A stretch of DNA of 64,000 bases, taken from JBDUCV01 sp040003255. Lineage in GTDB: Bacteria; Actinomycetota; Actinomycetes; Mycobacteriales; Jatrophihabitantaceae. The position numbers were made by a program, and so were the translations under genes. Shown piece after piece: positions 59,997 to 64,000 of the stretch. Location: positions 27,455 through 91,454 of the forward strand of contig JBDUCV010000001.1 in NCBI GenBank assembly GCA_040003255.1, read 5' to 3'. The notes under the pieces were generated by a model. The model worked only from the letters and a program-made list of their open reading frames with translations, had not been told where the DNA came from and searched no databases. The stretch's first letter is position 1. Every line of letters starts with the position of its first letter.

Positions 59997-62183
59997 ATGG
60001 CGACGAAGAAGACCGCGACCCGATCGACGAGCACCATGCTCGAGACCGCCGACCGGCCGGAGAAAATCCGCAACGTCGCGCTCGTTGGGCATTCCGGCGC
60101 GGGGAAGACCACGCTGGTCGAGGCGCTGCTCGCGGCTACCGGGACAATCTCACGTGCCGGGTCGGTCGCCGAGGGCACGACGGTGAGCGACGCCGACCCG
60201 GTCGAGGTGGCACAGCAACGCTCGGTCGCCCTCTCGGTGTGTCCACTGCGTCACGACGGCGTGGTGGTCAACCTGCTTGACACGCCGGGTTATCCCGACT
60301 TCACCGGCGAATTGCGGGCCGGCCTCCGGGCCGCCGATGCCGCGCTGTTCGTCGTGTCGGCCGCCGAGGATATCGACCCGATCACCGTCTCGCTCTGGGA
60401 GGAATGCGCCGCCCTCGGCACGCCCCGCGCGGTGGTCGTCACCCGGCTGGACGCGCCGCGGGCTTCGCTCGACGCCGCGGTCGCCTCGTGTCAGGCGGTG
60501 TTCGGTGGGGCGGGCGGCCGGGCGGTGCTGCCGCTCTATCTCCCTGTCGGTGTCCGCCCCGAACAACCGCCCGAGGCGCTGCTCGGGCTGCTGGCGCAAA
60601 CGGTGTATGACTACTCGGCCGGTTTCCCGCCGAAGGAATCGCTGTTCGACGCCACACACGACGTGGCGGGCGACGTCGACGGCGCCCGTAGCGCCTTGAT
60701 CGAAGCGATCATCGACAACAGCGAGGACGACACGTTGCTCGAGCGCTATCTGGGCGGTGAGGAGATCGGCCTCGACGTCTTGATCGACGACCTCGAGACA
60801 GCCGTCGCACGCGGCACGTTCTATCCGGTACTGCCGGTGTGCTCTGCTACCGCACTGGGGCTCGCCGAACTTCTGGAACTGCTCAGCGGTGCCTTTCCGT
60901 CGCCTGTCGAGCTAGATCCGCCATCCGCCACGCGCCTCGACGGCACTTCGGCGCCGCCCGTACAGTGCGACGCCGACGGGCCGTTGCTCGGCGAGGTCAT
61001 CCGGACGAACGTCGACCCGTACCTGGGCCGGTTGTCGGTGCTGCGGCTGTTCTCCGGCACGTTGTTGCCTGAGACCGCGGTGCACATCGCCGGGCACGGC
61101 GGCGAGGCGCGCGGGCATCCGGACCACGACGCGGACGAACGGGTCGGTCAGCTGTTTTCCCCACTAGGCGCGACGCTGCGTCCCATCGAGCGCGCCGTGG
61201 CTGGTGACATCTGTGCGATCGGCCGCCTCGGGAGCGCCGAGACCGGCGACACGCTCTCGGCGAAGGGGAGCCCACTGCTCGTCGAACCGTGGCAGATGCC
61301 CGAACCGCTGCTACCGGTCGCCGTCCAGGCAGCGACTCGCGCCGACGAGGACGCGCTGGCCAAGGCGCTTGCCCGATTGTCCGCGGGCGATCCGACCGTG
61401 CGCGTCGAGCGGCAGGCGGGGACCGGGCAGCTCGTGCTCTGGTGTCTCGGCGAGGCCCACGCCGACGTCGTGCTCGATCGGCTGCGCGCAACCGGGGCGC
61501 AGGTCGGGATCGTCCCGCTTCGCGTTCCGGTGCGCGAGACGTTCGTCGCCGAGGCAAGGGGCCACGGCAGGCTGGTAAAGCAGTCCGGGGGGCATGGGCA
61601 GTACGCCGTCTGCGACGTGATGGTTTCCCCGCTGCCGCGGGGCTCAGGCGTGGAATTTGCCGAGAAGGTGGTGGGCGGAGCCGTCCCGTCGCAGTTCATC
61701 GGCTCGGTCGAGAAGGGGGTGCGCGCCCAGCTCGAGCACGGCCTGTCCAACGACCACATTCCCGTCGTGGACGTTCGGGTGACCCTGCTTGACGGCAAGG
61801 CACACAGCGTGGATTCCTCTGACGCGGCGTTCCAAATGGCTGGGGCACTGGCGGTCAAGGACGCCGCAGCGGCCGGGTCGGTCGCCACCCTTGAGCCCCT
61901 GGCTTCAGTCGCGATCACGATCCCGGACGCACACGTCGGGGCGGTGCTGTCGGATCTGTCCGGTCGACGCGGGCGGGTCACCGGCACCGAGCCAGATCCG
62001 AGCGCACCGACCGGCATGGAACGCACCGTTGTCCGCGGCGAGGTGCCCGAGGCCGAGCTGATCCGCTATCCAGTCGTCCTGCGATCGCTGACGGCCGGGA
62101 CTGGGCATTTCACCCGTACCTTCGCCCGCTACGAGGTCGTCCCCGACTCGATCGCGGCCGCGCTACGCGCGCCAGCCAGCTAG
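59997..62183 (+). CDS. fusA2: Elongation factor G-like GTPase (EF-G2)
   Basis: A 728-residue paralogue of EF-G, from ATG 59997 with GGGAGAGGG upstream (an in-frame ATG at 59943 lacks such a site). G1 is GHSGAGKT (31-38), G3 is DTPGYPDF (95-102), but the G4 guanine motif NKxD is replaced by TRLD (149-152). Domains II-V follow, including HGQYAVCDVMVSPL. Mycobacterial EF-G2 binds ribosomes but lacks translocation activity, so it is not expected to replace EF-G. Confidence 0.93.
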   Translation: MATKKTATRSTSTMLETADRPEKIRNVALVGHSGAGKTTLVEALLAATGTISRAGSVAEGTTVSDADPVEVAQQRSVALSVCPLRHDGVVVNLLDTPGYPDFTGELRAGLRAADAALFVVSAAEDIDPITVSLWEECAALGTPRAVVVTRLDAPRASLDAAVASCQAVFGGAGGRAVLPLYLPVGVRPEQPPEALLGLLAQTVYDYSAGFPPKESLFDATHDVAGDVDGARSALIEAIIDNSEDDTLLERYLGGEEIGLDVLIDDLETAVARGTFYPVLPVCSATALGLAELLELLSGAFPSPVELDPPSATRLDGTSAPPVQCDADGPLLGEVIRTNVDPYLGRLSVLRLFSGTLLPETAVHIAGHGGEARGHPDHDADERVGQLFSPLGATLRPIERAVAGDICAIGRLGSAETGDTLSAKGSPLLVEPWQMPEPLLPVAVQAATRADEDALAKALARLSAGDPTVRVERQAGTGQLVLWCLGEAHADVVLDRLRATGAQVGIVPLRVPVRETFVAEARGHGRLVKQSGGHGQYAVCDVMVSPLPRGSGVEFAEKVVGGAVPSQFIGSVEKGVRAQLEHGLSNDHIPVVDVRVTLLDGKAHSVDSSDAAFQMAGALAVKDAAAAGSVATLEPLASVAITIPDAHVGAVLSDLSGRRGRVTGTEPDPSAPTGMERTVVRGEVPEAELIRYPVVLRSLTAGTGHFTRTFARYEVVPDSIAAALRAPAS

Positions 62184-62187
62184 CTCC

Positions 62188-62212
62188 TCGGCCGGTCGAG
62201 ACAGCTGGCCGA
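62188..62212. terminator. Weak hairpin between convergent genes
   Basis: TCGGCC (62188-62193) and GGCCGA (62207-62212) can pair around a 13-base loop. This lies directly after the EF-G2 stop and before the convergent HerA-like gene end. There is no T-run. Confidence 0.3.
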
Positions 62213-62234
62213 TGTCATGTGTGGCGCCGGCGGA

Positions 62235-63806
62235 TCAGCGGCGCCTACGGACGCCGAATACCCCGCGGCTGATCTCTCGGCCGAGCGAACTCGCCGCGGA
62301 TCGGGCGAAGGATTTGAACACGTTGGAGCCGAAGATCCCGGCGAGTACGCCGTCAGCGGGACCTGGCGCAGTTTGGGGCAGTTGCTGCGAGGGCACCTGT
62401 TGGGGCACGGGTGGCGCCTGCGCCGTGAGCCGCGCGGCTAGCTTCTCGTAAGCAGACTCACGATCGATCGGCGGCCCGTAGGCGATTTGCTGTGGCGATG
62501 ACGTCACCGCCTGCTGTTGCGCTGCCGGATCGATCTGCGCCATTAGCGACCGTGGCGCCCGCAATCTGGTCCACGCGACGGGGGTCGGCGAGCCGGACTC
62601 TGCAAGCACGGTGATCACGGCCTCGCCGGTTCCGAGCTGAGTCAGGTCCTGCTTCAGGTCGTAGTCGGTCGTCTTCGGGTAGGTGCGCACCGCCTTGGCC
62701 AGCGCGGCGGCATCGTCTGGAGTGAAGGCGCGCAGCGCGTGCTGCACCCGGTTGCCGAGCTGCCCCAGCACGTCATCGGGGACGTCCTGCGGGTTCTGAG
62801 TGACGAAAAAAATGCCAACGCCCTTCGATCGGATCAACCGCACCGTCTGCGTCACCGCCTGTAGAAACGGCTTGCTGGCACCGGTGAACAACAGGTGTGC
62901 CTCATCGAAGAAGAACACCAGCTTGGGCTTATCGGGATCGCCGACCTCGGGCAGTTCGTGGAACAAATCGGCGAGCAGCCACATCAAGAACGTGCTGAAT
63001 AGCTGTGGCCGGTCTTGCAGGTTGGCCAGCTCGATCGAGCTGATCACGCCGCGCCCGTCAGCAGCCGTGCGCATCAGATCGGCCGTTTCGAATTCCGGTT
63101 CGCCGAAGAAGACGTCGCCGCCCTGGGTCTCCAGAGAAATCAGGCTGCGCAGGATCACACCTGCCGTCGCGCTCGACAACCCGCCAAGCCCGGCGAGCTC
63201 CGCCTTGCCTTCGCCGCTGACCAGGAACTGGATAACCGCACGCAGGTCCTTGAGATCCAGCAGCGGCAGACCCGCCTTGTCGGCGTAACTGAAGATCAAT
63301 CCGAGTGAGGACTCCTGGGTGTCGTTGAGATCGAGCACTTTCGACAGGAGCGTCGGGCCGAAGCTCGTCATCGTCGCCCGCAGTGGCACCCCGGTGCCGA
63401 TCGCGCCCAGCGCGTAGAACTCCACCGGATAGCCGGTCGCCGTCCAGTCGTCGCCGGTGTCGGCCGAGCGCTGGGAGATCTTTCCGTTGGACGTACCCGG
63501 CTGCAGCAGACCCGAGAGGTCACCCTTGATGTCGGCCACCACCACCGGCACGCCGGCGCCGGACAGCTGCTCGGTGAGGACCTGCAGCGTCTTGGTCTTA
63601 CCCGTGCCGGTGGCGCCGGCGATCAGCCCGTGCCGGTTCAACATGCCCAGCGGCACCCGGATACGCGCTTCGGGATAAGGCGCCCCGGCCAAAACCACAC
63701 TGCCGAGTTCGAGGGCCGCTCCATCGAACGCGTAGCCAGCCGCGATCCGCGCTGCGTCCTTCGCCTTCGGTCCGGCACTGGGCGTTCCAGCAGGCTTATC
63801 CGGCAT
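62235..63806 (-). CDS. HerA-like P-loop ATPase (DUF853)
   Basis: A 523-residue ATPase of the HerA/FtsK superfamily. Walker A is GATGTGKT (64-71), Walker B is KLVFFFDEAHLLF near 295, and FVTQNPQDVPDDVLGQLGNRVQHALRAF near 335 is a family signature. A proline/glutamine-rich stretch precedes a basic C-terminus (RRRR). DUF853 proteins are common in actinobacteria; a DNA-translocation role is likely from the fold but untested. ATG 63806 has GAGGGAG upstream. Confidence 0.9.
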   Translation of the reverse strand: MPDKPAGTPSAGPKAKDAARIAAGYAFDGAALELGSVVLAGAPYPEARIRVPLGMLNRHGLIAGATGTGKTKTLQVLTEQLSGAGVPVVVADIKGDLSGLLQPGTSNGKISQRSADTGDDWTATGYPVEFYALGAIGTGVPLRATMTSFGPTLLSKVLDLNDTQESSLGLIFSYADKAGLPLLDLKDLRAVIQFLVSGEGKAELAGLGGLSSATAGVILRSLISLETQGGDVFFGEPEFETADLMRTAADGRGVISSIELANLQDRPQLFSTFLMWLLADLFHELPEVGDPDKPKLVFFFDEAHLLFTGASKPFLQAVTQTVRLIRSKGVGIFFVTQNPQDVPDDVLGQLGNRVQHALRAFTPDDAAALAKAVRTYPKTTDYDLKQDLTQLGTGEAVITVLAESGSPTPVAWTRLRAPRSLMAQIDPAAQQQAVTSSPQQIAYGPPIDRESAYEKLAARLTAQAPPVPQQVPSQQLPQTAPGPADGVLAGIFGSNVFKSFARSAASSLGREISRGVFGVRRRR

Positions 63807-63876
63807 CGGCTCGCTCCCTCATGAGGCTCAGCCGAACACTAGTGCCGTCGCGCGGTGTCGTCCTCAGATGCGGCGC

Positions 63877-64000
63877 TCAGTTCTTGGGCAGCTTCAGCTT
63901 GGAGATGTCGGGCAGCTGCATACCCGGTGGCAGCTGGGGCGCGACGCCGCCAGGCAGTCCGCCGGCGAAGCCGGCGGGGGTACGAGGCGCGGTCGGCCCG
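63877..64000 (-). CDS. C-terminal fragment, possibly Ffh (signal recognition particle protein)
   Basis: The last 40 codons of a gene that begins beyond the right edge. The visible end is Gly/Pro-rich and finishes PDISKLKLPKN. This resembles the tails that follow the M domain in actinobacterial Ffh, but the domain itself is out of view. The identity is a guess from composition, and no position-specific motif is available. Confidence 0.45.
   Translation of the reverse strand, partial: GPTAPRTPAGFAGGLPGGVAPQLPPGMQLPDISKLKLPKN

Overview
This 64 kb window is a gene-dense stretch of a high-GC Actinomycetota chromosome, probably a Frankiales- or Jatrophihabitans-like actinomycete, although the sequence alone does not fix the genus. 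Supporting signs are the BldD regulator, the phosphatidylinositol mannoside genes pgsA/patA/pimA, the actinobacterial order pyrR-pyrB-pyrC-(membrane protein)-carA-carB, the nusB-efp-aroQBKC block, and many GTG starts with 4-base ATGA/GTGA overlaps. No insertion sequence, prophage, CRISPR array, rRNA or tRNA gene was seen, and no gap between genes exceeds about 215 bases.

Layout. 1-7600: fmt (partial), def, priA, an SDR, metK, coaBC, rpoZ, gmk and a GNAT acetyltransferase, all on the minus strand. 7615-11477: a plus-strand cassette of the three-gene proton-translocating transhydrogenase (pntAA, pntAB, pntB) and an aldo/keto reductase. It lies between gmk and pyrF, where relatives usually carry mihF. 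11485-22002: the complete UMP operon pyrR-B-C-(membrane protein)-carA-carB-pyrK-pyrD-pyrF, with a PyrR-type RNA hairpin in its leader. bldD diverges from it. 22712-27956: nusB, efp and the shikimate genes aroQ, B, K, C, E. 27956-34946: mltG, ruvX, alaS, two small membrane proteins, rarA, and a divergent conserved protein. 34963-37076: an acyl-CoA dehydrogenase and an aldo/keto reductase. 37083-44999: aspS, hisS, an MBL hydrolase, a membrane-anchored cyclophilin, rel and apt. 45100-51056: secF, secD, yajC and ruvB-A-C under a perfect SOS box. 51101-55361: an M50 protease, yebC, pdxT, a methyltransferase and pdxS. 55425-59830: a DUF3048 protein, a LemA-like protein, pimA, patA, pgsA. 59997-64000: an EF-G-like GTPase, a HerA-like ATPase and the 3' end of a possible ffh gene.

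The most unusual signal is a pair of related 68-71 bp elements inside the pyrimidine operon, at the pyrB/pyrC and carA/carB junctions. These are the only two junctions of the operon that lack the usual few-base overlap. Each element carries a 24-25 codon reading frame. Its GTG start overlaps the upstream stop (GTGA), and its stop overlaps or abuts the downstream start. The encoded peptides share RARSRPM, and short direct repeats flank each element. This is the architecture described for mycobacterial MIRU elements, which insert at DTGA translational-coupling sites. A less certain insertion of another kind may sit at the aroB/aroQ junction.

Functionally the window joins pyrimidine, aromatic amino acid and pyridoxal phosphate synthesis, translation factors, DNA repair, protein export, the stringent response and inositol-lipid glycosylation. 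Almost every gene is a recognisable core gene, so the novelty is in the junctions and regulatory sites.
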